Shown here one piece after another: positions 23,794 through 31,070 of a stretch of DNA of 64,000 bases (its first letter is position 1; the number at the start of each line of letters is the position of its first letter). The position numbers and the translations under genes are program-made. The stretch is from Kitasatospora sp. NBC_01246 (GTDB taxonomy: Bacteria > Actinomycetota > Actinomycetes > Streptomycetales > Streptomycetaceae): contig NZ_CP108484.1 in assembly GCF_036226505.1 (NCBI RefSeq), forward strand, positions 8,217,501 through 8,281,500, written 5' to 3'. A model generated the notes under the pieces. The model was given only the letters and a program-made list of their open reading frames with translations, did not search any database and was not told where the DNA came from.

Positions 23794-24408
23794 ATGACCG
23801 AGCAGACCGCAAGCCGCCGGGTCGTCACCAACATGAGCCTCTCCCTCGACGGCCGCTACGCCCGGCGCGACCCCCGGGACATGAGCTGGGTGATGCCCTA
23901 CGCCCACACCGACGTCGCCCGCGACCACCTGACCGGCCTCTGGGAGCCCGCGACGACCGCCCTGCTCGGGCGGGTCAACGCCGAGGGTTTCCTCGGCTTC
24001 TGGCCCACCGTCATCGGTATGCCGGGCGTCGACCCGCGCGACGAGGGCTTCGCGAAGTGGCTCGTCGCCGCCGACAAGGTGGTCCTCTCCGGCACCCTCG
24101 GCGAGTCCGCCCCCGGCGGGGCGCCGTGGGAGCGGACGACGGTCGTCGACCGGCCGACCACCGAGGTGGTCGCCGGCCTCAGGGCCACCGGGGGCGGCGA
24201 CATCCTGGTGCTCTCCAGCGCGAGCGTGATCAAAGCACTGCTGGCGGCCGACGAGGTCGACCGGCTGGCACTCACCGTCTTCCCGGTCTTCCTCGGCGAC
24301 GGACCGCGCCTGTTCGACGACGGCCTGCCCGCCGCCGAGTGGGCGCTCGTCAGCCAGACCGCGGGGGAGCACGGCACGCTGGCCCTCGTCTACGACCGGA
24401 TCCGCTGA
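23794..24408 (+). CDS. Dihydrofolate-reductase-fold (RibD C-terminal) family protein
   Basis: 204 residues; ATG with GAGGAGT upstream. VVTNMSLSLDGRYARRD is the first strand and loop of the RibD-C/DHFR-like fold; LLGRVNAEGFLGFWP, the central WLVAADKVVLSGTL and GGDILVLSSASVIKALLAADEVDRLALTVFPVFLGDGPRLF (NADPH-binding GG plus the conserved PVxLGxG segment) complete it. These actinobacterial stand-alone proteins are presumed NADPH reductases with unknown substrates. It probably forms an operon with the ArsR-SRPBCC gene. Confidence 0.8.
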   Translation: MTEQTASRRVVTNMSLSLDGRYARRDPRDMSWVMPYAHTDVARDHLTGLWEPATTALLGRVNAEGFLGFWPTVIGMPGVDPRDEGFAKWLVAADKVVLSGTLGESAPGGAPWERTTVVDRPTTEVVAGLRATGGGDILVLSSASVIKALLAADEVDRLALTVFPVFLGDGPRLFDDGLPAAEWALVSQTAGEHGTLALVYDRIR

Positions 24409-24489
24409 GCCGGGCGTGTCGCTCCTCCGGGGCGGCCGGCCGGAGTGCCCGTTCGGCCGTGCCGGAGGTGCCTCTTCGGTCCATGCTTC

Positions 24490-24514
24490 GCCCGGGAACC
24501 TTCCGGTCCCGGGC
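24490..24514 (+). terminator. Terminator hairpin after the reductase gene
   Basis: GCCCGGGAACC (24490-24500) pairs with GGTCCCGGGC (24505-24514) with one bulged A and a 4-nt TTCC loop. Confidence 0.6.
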
Positions 24515-24589
24515 GCTGTTCTGGCACCATCGGCCGCTACTGCGTGACGGACCGTCGGTGACCGCCGTCCTGCCCCGACGGAGGTTCCC

Positions 24590-27481
24590 GTGACCAGCTC
24601 CGACCCCACCCGGCCGGCGAGCCCGGCCCGTCCCGCCCGCCCGGTGACCGCCGGTGCCCACCGGCCGGCCCGGTGGGTGCGGACGAGGCTGCGCACCGGC
24701 CCCTGGGCGGCGCTGCTCACCGCCGGACTGGCCTTCGTGCTGGTGTTCCTGGCGGTGGCGATCCCGAGAGTGCTGGACCGCGGCGCGGACGCGGCGCTGC
24801 GGGACTTCCTGCACGACCGGGGCCCGCTGGAGACGAGCCTGCTCAGCACCGCTCGCTCCCCGGAGGGCGGCGGGACGGAGGCGGAGCTGGAGGCGGTGGC
24901 GGCTCAGCTGGTCGCCCGGGCCGGGGCCGGCCTCCCGGTGGCGCCGTCGGGACCGGTGTTCGGCGCCGAGGCCCTGCTGCGCCACGCGCTGACCACCCCC
25001 GGCCTGGACCGCCCGGACGGGCACTCCCCGCCGACCCTGCACCTGCGCTATCTCCACGGCTTCACCGAGCACACCACCCTGGTCGCCGGCGCCTGGCCGT
25101 CCGGCGGGAGCAAGGGCGAGCCGATCCCGATCGCGGTGGCCCGCGGCGCGGCGGAGACGATCGGGATCCGGCTCGGTGCGGTCCTCGACGACGACTCGGT
25201 GCCCCCGCAGCGGGTGCGGGTGACCGGCCTCTACACCGTCACCGACCCGGCCGAGCCGTACTGGGCCGACCTGCCGTGCACGGGCCGGGCCTGTCTGGAA
25301 CGCTCGCTCAGCGACCCCGACATCAGGAGCTGGCACACCGCCGCGGTGATCGGGGGCGACGACCTGGGCGCCCTCGGGCGCTGGGGGCGCAACACGCGTG
25401 ACTTCTGGCGGCTCCCGGTGGACACCGGCGTGCTGCGGGCCGACCGGCTGGCCGGGGTCAGGCACGATGTCGCCGCGTTCCTCACCGGGCCGACGGCCAC
25501 CGCACTGCTCGCCGCCACCGGCCGCTCCGACCTCTCTACGACGTCCCGGCTGCCCGGCCACCTCGACCGGGCGGCGGCGCGGCAGGCCACGGTCGCGCCG
25601 ACGGCCCTGATCGGGCCGGCCGCCGTGGCGGGGGTCGCGGGGGTGGTGCTGGCCCTGGCCACCGCGCTCACCACCGACCGGCGCGGCGCGGAACTTCGGC
25701 TGCTGAGGGCCCGGGGCGGGTCCGGCACCGGGGTCCTGCTGCGGCTCTGCGGGGAGGGCGCGGTCACCGTCCTGCCGGCGGCCGTCGCGGCCACCGCGTC
25801 GGCGCTCTGGCTGTGGCCCACGCCGCGCTGGGCGGCGGCGGTGGCCGCCGCGCTGGTCACCACCGCCCTCGCCCTGCTCGCCGTTCCGGTCCGGGCCGCG
25901 CTGCCGCCGGCCGACGGCTCCGGCAGGGCCGCGCGCCGGGGCCGGCTGATCGCCGAACTCGTCGTCCTCGCCCTGACGGTGGCGGCGGTGTCGGGTGTCC
26001 GGCGCCGCGGCGTCGCCCCACCGGACGCGGGCCCCGACCTGCTGCTGGTGGCGGCCCCGCTGCTGATCGCCCTCACCGCGGCGCTACTGCTGGCACGCCT
26101 GCTGCCCGTCCTCGCGGGCGGCCTGGCCCGGGCGGCCGCCCGTTCCTCCAGCACGGTGGCGTTCCTGGGCCTGGCCCGCGCCGCCCGGGGCTCCGGTGGC
26201 CGGGGCGGCCGGCGGTCGCGGCCCTCCGTCCTGCCGCTCCTGGCCCTCGTGCTCGCGGTCACCACCGCCGGCTTCGGCGCGAGCGTGCTGGCGGGCGTCG
26301 GGCTCGCCCGGGAGCAGGCCGCGAAGCTCGTGGTCGGGGCGGACGCCTCGGTGGCGGCGCCGGCCGGGATGACCCTGCCGCCCGGGTTCGCCGCGGCCGC
26401 CGCAGCGCTGCCGGGGGTCACGGCCGCCACCGCTGTGCGGCTGGAGAGCGAGGCGTTCCTGCTGGAGGGGGTCCCGGGCGTGCGCGCGGGTGTCGACCCG
26501 GAGGCCACCCAGGTCACCCTGGTGGTCGCCGAACCCCGGGCCTACGCGCGGATCGCCAGGACTGTCGGGGCGGGCACCTTCGACCCGGCGGCGCTCGACG
26601 CGCCGGCCGCGGCGGATCCGGGGGCGCCGCCCGTCCCCGCCCTGTTCAGCGCCGGCCTCGCCCGCCACCTCGGCCCCGGCGGCCACCGGCTGCGACTGCC
26701 CAGCGGCGGCGAAGTCCTCACAGCCCACGCCGGCACGGTCGACGCGACCCCCGCCCTGCCCGGCGCCACCCGCCCCTTCATCGTCCTGCCCACCCCCGCC
26801 GCCAGCGCCGCGCTGCCGGAACTCGCCCGCATCACCGACTGGTTCGCGCTCGGCCGGATCGACGAGCCGGCCCTGGCCGGCCTGGTCCGCGCGCTGCCGG
26901 CCTCCTCCCTCACCGACCCCGCCGCCCCGCCGCCGCCCGGGCCGACCGCCGCCACCGCCGTGGTCGGCAACGACCCCGACGCGCTGCGCAGCGGCTACGT
27001 CACCCGGACCAGCGCCGCCGTCGCCGCCGACCTCGCCCAGGACCCCCTCCAGCACGCGGCGGGCCGCCTGTTCGGCCAGGCCCAGGCCGCCGCGGGCGCC
27101 TTCACCCTGCTCGCCGTCCTGCTCACACTGCTGCGCGCCGCCCCCGACCGGGCCGCCCTGCTGGCCCGGCTGCGCACCATGGGCCTGCGCTCCCGGCAGG
27201 GCCTCGCGCTCGTCCTCGCCGAGACGCTGCCGCAGACCCTGCTGGCCGCGGCCGGCGGCGCCCTGGCCGCGCTAACCGCCGTCGCCGTGCTCGGGCCGGC
27301 CGTCGACCTGTCCACCCTGGTCGGCGCCCCGGTGCCGACCGGGTTGCGCCCCGCGGCGGCGCCCCTGCTCCTCCCGGCCGCTGCGCTCGCCGCGCTGACC
27401 GCCCTCGCGGTCGTCGCCGAGGCCCTGACCGGCGGCCGCCGCCACCTCACCACCCACCTACGACTCGGCGACCGGCCCTGA
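24590..27481 (+). CDS. FtsX-like ABC transporter permease (no ATPase partner nearby)
   Basis: 963 residues from a GTG with GGAGG at 24580-24584. A first membrane helix (WAALLTAGLAFVLVFLAVAIP), a large extracytoplasmic domain to about residue 340, three helices (starting LIGPAAVAGVAGVVLALATAL), further helices around 420-510, a second extracytoplasmic domain, and a final FtsX domain (AAGAFTLLAVLLTLLRAA, LRTMGLRSRQGLALVLAETLP). This is the MacB/LolCE-like duplicated layout. Such permeases need an ABC ATPase, usually encoded next door, but none exists within this window. The partner must lie elsewhere or the permease is stranded. Confidence 0.8.
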   Translation: MTSSDPTRPASPARPARPVTAGAHRPARWVRTRLRTGPWAALLTAGLAFVLVFLAVAIPRVLDRGADAALRDFLHDRGPLETSLLSTARSPEGGGTEAELEAVAAQLVARAGAGLPVAPSGPVFGAEALLRHALTTPGLDRPDGHSPPTLHLRYLHGFTEHTTLVAGAWPSGGSKGEPIPIAVARGAAETIGIRLGAVLDDDSVPPQRVRVTGLYTVTDPAEPYWADLPCTGRACLERSLSDPDIRSWHTAAVIGGDDLGALGRWGRNTRDFWRLPVDTGVLRADRLAGVRHDVAAFLTGPTATALLAATGRSDLSTTSRLPGHLDRAAARQATVAPTALIGPAAVAGVAGVVLALATALTTDRRGAELRLLRARGGSGTGVLLRLCGEGAVTVLPAAVAATASALWLWPTPRWAAAVAAALVTTALALLAVPVRAALPPADGSGRAARRGRLIAELVVLALTVAAVSGVRRRGVAPPDAGPDLLLVAAPLLIALTAALLLARLLPVLAGGLARAAARSSSTVAFLGLARAARGSGGRGGRRSRPSVLPLLALVLAVTTAGFGASVLAGVGLAREQAAKLVVGADASVAAPAGMTLPPGFAAAAAALPGVTAATAVRLESEAFLLEGVPGVRAGVDPEATQVTLVVAEPRAYARIARTVGAGTFDPAALDAPAAADPGAPPVPALFSAGLARHLGPGGHRLRLPSGGEVLTAHAGTVDATPALPGATRPFIVLPTPAASAALPELARITDWFALGRIDEPALAGLVRALPASSLTDPAAPPPPGPTAATAVVGNDPDALRSGYVTRTSAAVAADLAQDPLQHAAGRLFGQAQAAAGAFTLLAVLLTLLRAAPDRAALLARLRTMGLRSRQGLALVLAETLPQTLLAAAGGALAALTAVAVLGPAVDLSTLVGAPVPTGLRPAAAPLLLPAAALAALTALAVVAEALTGGRRHLTTHLRLGDRP

Positions 27482-27570
27482 GCCGTCCGGCGTCGGGGCG
27501 ACCGGCCTTGAGCCGACCCGTCCCGAGCGGACCGGCCCTGAGCAGACCCGCCCCGAGCCGACCGGTCCTG
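27471..27570 (+). repeat. 30-bp tandem repeat spanning the FtsX stop codon
   Basis: Imperfect 30-bp units, each beginning ACCGGCCCTG or ACCGGCCTTG or ACCGGTCCTG, start at 27471, 27501, 27531 and 27561. The TGA stop of the permease gene (27479-27481) lies inside the first unit, so further TGA copies follow downstream. Confidence 0.75.
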
Positions 27571-27861
27571 CCGGGGCGCCGACCGGTCGCCGGCACCGGT
27601 CGGGCCCGCCGCGCGCCCTCCGGGGCTCGGCCGAGGAGGAGGCCGAGCCGCGATCCGGGGAGCCGCTGTCGGGCGATGACCAGGGGAATCCCCCTGCGAA
27701 GGGCGGTACGCCGAGGCGGGCAGCGGCTCCCCCGATCGAGGCCGGACCGCCGGCCCGGCCTCACGGCACCGCCCGAGAAGTGACGAGCCCACAGCACCGT
27801 CGGCCCGGGCCGTGAGCGCGAGCGGCCGCGCCGGTGGCCTCCTGTGCCCTGGGCACGGCAC

Positions 27862-28334
27862 CGTTCCCGACCTGATCGTCTCCATCGCGGCCCCCGGCGA
27901 GACCGCCGGGATCAGGCCCGGCATGACCGGTGGAGAGGCCGATCGGCTGTTGGGCGGCGGGACCGGCCTGGACCGGGCCGGGGCCCACCACCGGGCGAGG
28001 GGCCGGTCACAGGGGCGGCAGCCTGGAGGTCCGGGGCGGTCCCCAGGGGAGCTCTCGGACTCGACCCGGTGGACACCGGAGGGCGGTTCCGCGTTCCCTC
28101 GCACCTGGCCATCGGCGAGCGCGACTCCGCCGGCCCCGTGACGTACGAGACGGTTCTCGGCCGTCTCGCGGCACGCGGCTGCGCTTGGCGCCAGGACGAG
28201 GCTCCGACCTTCGACGACCAGCTCCGCGTCCGCACGGAGGCCGGCGTCCCTCGGCTTCGTGCGCGCGCCCGACGGGTGGCTGCCGCCGATCCCCTACATG
28301 TCGGCTCTCACGAAGGCCGGCCGAGCTCCCCGGT
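27862..28334 (+). pseudogene. Frameshifted remnant of an unidentified protein gene
   Basis: Three successive frames carry protein-like sequence: VPDLIVSIAAPGETAGIRPGM and ADRLLGGG (about 27869-27960); RVPSHLAIGERDSAGPVTYE, TVLGRLAARGCAWRQDE, then APTFDDQLRVRTEAGV (about 28088-28245); and LGFVRAPDGWLPPIPYMSAL (28251-28310). The joints imply at least two indels, near 27970-28080 and 28246-28252. I do not recognise the family; the opening GMTxxEADRLLG resembles proteins that occur beside toxin/immunity loci, but that is weak. Its 3' end runs into the convergent gene at 28308. Confidence 0.5.
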
Positions 28335-28718
28335 GCGGGCGGCGGCTGCCTCCTCCAGCAGCGACCAGCCGTCGAGCTCCACCGCTCGCCGGTCTCCCGG
28401 CTGCCATCCACGGGCCGCGGCCGTGCCCAGCAGGGCCCGGACGGCGCCCGGTTCGTGCAGGTTCAGTGAGCCACCCCGGACGAACCCGACGTCCCCGGAG
28501 CCCAGAGGGAACCCGCCGGGGACGTACCGGTCGGGTCCGCCGGCGAAGACGATGCGCAGCGTCCCGCCGGAGCCGGCCGGCTGCGGGTGCAGGGTGGGGG
28601 TCTCGCGGCAGTCGGTGAAGGCCTCGCCGGCCGGTCCGGGGTGGCTGTGGCGGAGCGACCACAGGTACGTCCGGCCGTCGGCGACCAGTCGGCGGGGCTT
28701 TCTCGGGTGGCGTGGCAC
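28308..28718 (-). CDS. Conserved hypothetical actinobacterial protein
   Basis: 136 residues from a GTG at 28718. The sequence starts with a basic RHPRKPRRLVADGRTYLWSLRHSH, then a beta-rich GGTLRIVFAGGPDRYVPGGFPLGSGDVGFVRGGSLNLHEPGAVRALLGTAAARGW and a C-terminal DGWSLLEEAAA. The EPGAVRALL-ARGW-DGWxLL pattern occurs in small actinobacterial proteins of unknown function. There is no signal peptide or membrane segment. It converges on the decayed ORF at 27862-28334. Confidence 0.65.
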   Translation of the reverse strand: MPRHPRKPRRLVADGRTYLWSLRHSHPGPAGEAFTDCRETPTLHPQPAGSGGTLRIVFAGGPDRYVPGGFPLGSGDVGFVRGGSLNLHEPGAVRALLGTAAARGWQPGDRRAVELDGWSLLEEAAAARTGELGRPS

Positions 28719-28784
28719 AGAGCCGAGCGTACGCGGCGCGGTCCGCCGGGTCCGGCGGGGCCGGGGGCCGGAGAGGGCGCGGAC

Positions 28785-29288
28785 CTACGGTGCGGCCGGT
28801 CCGCGCGGGTCGGCGCCCGAGGTCAGCCAGGCCCCGATCCCGGGGAGGGCGTCCGGCCCGTTGTCGGCCTCCACCGTGGCGGCCAGGTCGGCGATCGTGA
28901 CCCCGGCCAGCGAGGCCCGCCAGGCGGCGTCCGCGGCCCCCATCGCGCGGGCGATGGGGCACGGCTCGGTGCACTGCTCAGCTGGTGTCGCGAACGGCCC
29001 GCGCCGGCGTATCTCGGTGCACACGAACGCCGGGGTTGCGCCGTCGACGGCCTGGACGACGTCCAGCAGCGTGATCTCGTGGGCCGCCCTGGTGATCACG
29101 TAGCCGCCGGTCTTGCCCTGGACCGAGCGCACCAGACCCGCCCGCGAGAGGGCCTGCAACTGCTTGGCCAGGTAGCTGGGCGACACCTCGTGCAGCTCGG
29201 CCAGCCGGGCCGCCGGTACCGGCTCCCCGGCGGCGGTCAGGACCACACAGCAGTGCAGCGCCCATTCGACGCCGCCGGACAGCTTCAT
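28785..29288 (-). CDS. Rrf2-family transcriptional regulator with three cysteines
   Basis: 167 residues. VEWALHCCVVLTAAGEPVPAARLAELHEVSPSYLAKQLQALSRAGLVRSVQGKTGGYVITR is the Rrf2 winged helix with its recognition helix SPSYLAKQLQAL. Cys90, Cys106 and Cys110 (FVCTEI, EQCTEPCPIARAM) are placed like the Fe-S ligands of IscR/NsrR/RsrR. A redox- or NO-sensing [Fe-S] repressor is therefore likely. It is divergent from an NAD(P)-binding gene, with two matching operator palindromes between them. Confidence 0.85.
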   Translation of the reverse strand: MKLSGGVEWALHCCVVLTAAGEPVPAARLAELHEVSPSYLAKQLQALSRAGLVRSVQGKTGGYVITRAAHEITLLDVVQAVDGATPAFVCTEIRRRGPFATPAEQCTEPCPIARAMGAADAAWRASLAGVTIADLAATVEADNGPDALPGIGAWLTSGADPRGPAAP

Positions 29289-29304
29289 GTCGCCTCCACA
29301 TTGA

Positions 29305-29325
29305 CTCGGACATAGACTATCCGAG
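29305..29325. promoter_or_regulatory. Rrf2 operator candidate 1
   Basis: CTCGGA-N9-TCCGAG, spacer CATAGACTA. It lies between a TTGACT (29301-29306) and a TATTAT (29326-29331) that form a plausible promoter for the oxidoreductase gene. Confidence 0.65.
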
Positions 29326-29331
29326 TATTAT

Positions 29332-29352
29332 CCCGGACATCTGATATCCGGG
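29332..29352. promoter_or_regulatory. Rrf2 operator candidate 2
   Basis: CCCGGA-N9-TCCGGG, spacer CATCTGATA. Same geometry as candidate 1; both share the core CGGACAT...TATCCG. The centres are 27 bp apart. Confidence 0.65.
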
Positions 29353-29394
29353 TTTGCCCCCAGGGGAAGCCCCCGCCACGAAGGAAGGCACACC

Positions 29395-30138
29395 ATGAGG
29401 ATCACCGTCATCGGCACCGGCCTGATCGGCTCCCGGCTCGCCGACGTGCTTGAGCGGCAGGGTCACGACGTGACGGCGGTGTCCCGGTCGTCCGGCCTCG
29501 ACCTGCTCACCGGCGAGGGCCTCGACCAGGCGGTCGCCGGCGCCCACACGGTCGTCAACGTGACCAACTCCCCGACCTTCGACGAGCAGTCCCTCGACTT
29601 CTTCCGCACCACCGTCGGCAACCTGCTCGACGCCGGCGACAAGGCGGGCGTGCGCCACCAGGTCGCCCTGTCGATCGTCGGCGTGGACCAGGTGCCCCAG
29701 CTCGACTACTACCGGGCGAAGACCCTCCAGGAGGACCTGCTGCGCGGCGGCCCCACCCCCTACTCGATCGTCCGCGCCACGCAGTTCTTCGAGTTCGTGG
29801 AGCCCACGATGTCGTGGACCTCGGACGACAGCGCCGTCCGGCTGCCCGCGACTCCCCTCCAGCCCATCGCCGCCGACGACGTGGTCGACGTCCTCGCGGA
29901 GGTGGCCACGGCGGCCCCGCTGACCGGCACCCTCGACATCGCGGGCCCCGACCGGTTCACGCTGGACGAGCTCGGCCGGATCACCTTGGCCGCCAAGGGC
30001 GACGGGCGCCCCGTCGTCACCGACGACCAGGCGGGCCTGTTCGCCGCCGTCCGCGGCGACGTCCTCACCCCCGGCCCCGAGGCCCGCCTCGCGCCCACCC
30101 ACTACCGCGACTGGCTGGCGGCCGCCATCGCCGGCTGA
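29395..30138 (+). CDS. NAD(P)-binding oxidoreductase (atypical SDR, NmrA-like)
   Basis: 247 residues; ATG preceded by GAAGGA. MRITVIGTGLIGSRLADVLERQGHDV is the Rossmann motif; HTVVNVTNSPTFDEQSLDFFRTTVGNLLDAGDKAGVRHQVALSIVGVDQVPQLDYYRAKTLQEDLLR carries the SDR core with a YxxxK. PYSIVRATQFFEFV follows. Such proteins are encoded next to Rrf2 regulators in many actinobacteria and probably sense or reduce NAD(P)-linked substrates under redox stress. Two Rrf2-type palindromes cover its promoter. Confidence 0.8.
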   Translation: MRITVIGTGLIGSRLADVLERQGHDVTAVSRSSGLDLLTGEGLDQAVAGAHTVVNVTNSPTFDEQSLDFFRTTVGNLLDAGDKAGVRHQVALSIVGVDQVPQLDYYRAKTLQEDLLRGGPTPYSIVRATQFFEFVEPTMSWTSDDSAVRLPATPLQPIAADDVVDVLAEVATAAPLTGTLDIAGPDRFTLDELGRITLAAKGDGRPVVTDDQAGLFAAVRGDVLTPGPEARLAPTHYRDWLAAAIAG

Positions 30139-30269
30139 GGGCCGCGCCGGGCGCGAGCCCGGGCGCCCGGCGTGTGGTGCGGGTGTCGCGCCCCTGGGTC
30201 GGACGCCCGGCCCCGTCGGTACTCGGACGCGCACCGTTTGCGCGGGCCCGTAGCGGAAAGGCGCGGCGC

Positions 30270-30479
30270 ATGGCAGTCATCGATCTCACCCGGACCACTC
30301 CACTCGCCGCGGACGGGGCGGGCGCACACCTCTGGCTGATCGCCGTGGGCGTCCTCCTGGTCGTCGCACTCATGCTCGCCTTCGTCCTGGGGCAGCGCCG
30401 CAAGGACCGCGAGCCGCCGCCCGTCGACCTGTCGGGGGCACGGGAGTCCGACCCGCGGCGCCAGCCGCCGCCGGGGTGA
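30270..30479 (+). CDS. DUF6479-like small single-pass membrane protein
   Basis: 69 residues; ATG at 30270 with GGAAAGG upstream. A short N-terminus, one membrane helix (LWLIAVGVLLVVALMLAFVLG), a basic QRRKDRE stop-transfer segment and a proline-rich tail. This is the pattern of the Streptomyces DUF6479 family, of unknown function. It is probably anchored with its tail in the cytoplasm. Two strong hairpins follow it. Confidence 0.7.
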   Translation: MAVIDLTRTTPLAADGAGAHLWLIAVGVLLVVALMLAFVLGQRRKDREPPPVDLSGARESDPRRQPPPG

Positions 30480-30570
30480 CCCCGCTCGCCGGACCGCCCC
30501 GAAGGGCCCCGGGCCGGTCTGCCGACCCGTGAGCACCCGGCCTCCGCCGCACCTGCCCCAGCACGACCTC

Positions 30571-30601
30571 CGCCCCGGTACCGGACCCCGGTACCGGGGC
30601 G
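30571..30601. terminator. Perfect 14-bp hairpin after the DUF6479 gene
   Basis: CGCCCCGGTACCGG (30571-30584) and its exact complement (30588-30601) with a 3-nt ACC loop. Terminator, though a 31-bp palindrome could also be a protein-binding site. Confidence 0.6.
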
Positions 30602-30690
30602 GACGTGTGCGGTGGTGGTGCCCGCGGGGCCCGTGAGCGGTGGTGGCGGAGTCCGGGTGGACGGTGGCGACGGCGGGATCGAGCCTGTCG

Positions 30691-30724
30691 CCGATGGTCC
30701 GCACCACGCGGTGCGGACCATCGG
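30691..30724. terminator. Perfect 15-bp hairpin
   Basis: CCGATGGTCCGCACC (30691-30705) pairs perfectly with 30710-30724 across an ACGC loop. A second terminator-like element 90 bp beyond the first, with no gene in between. Confidence 0.6.
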
Positions 30725-31070
30725 CGGTTGGGCGGGGGTGCGGTGAGGCTTCGGGCCGGTGGGGGAGCCGACAGTGCCCGATGGGCCGTCAGGCACCCGG
30801 GGGGTCAAGCGGCGGACGGGTGGGCCGGGTTTCGGCCAACCCGGCGGGCGGGTGCTGACATGTCCGCGCAAACATGGCACGCTGCCGCTAGCCGTTCGCG
30901 TCCAAGATGGCCGTACAACTTCGGTAGTTGACGTTGAGTCAGCACTTTGGTTCCCGCCCCCTGCTCCGTCGGACGAACACGGTTCCGCTCCACCCGGACG
31001 GCCAGGGTCCTGCCCGTCCGGGCCTGCACCGGCCGAGGTCGTACATCGGCCGCCTCCACGAGGAGTTCCG

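Larger units (their letters stand above)
30480..31070. other. Intergenic stretch with two large hairpins and the protease promoter region
   Basis: Nearly 600 bp with no convincing gene. It holds the hairpins at 30571-30601 and 30691-30724. Closer to the protease it is less GC-rich (about 30860-30960), with a TTGACG at 30928-30933 as a possible -35 element. AGGAG at 31061-31065 is the protease ribosome site. Confidence 0.4.

Noticed and set aside
27812..28141. A single intact 109-codon ORF as a gene
   Set aside because: The protein-like part breaks into other frames downstream, so I treat it as part of a pseudogene.
30640..30858. Small plus-strand ORF between the two hairpins and the protease
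   Set aside because: It spans a perfect hairpin, has no good ribosome site, and its codon use is not gene-like.
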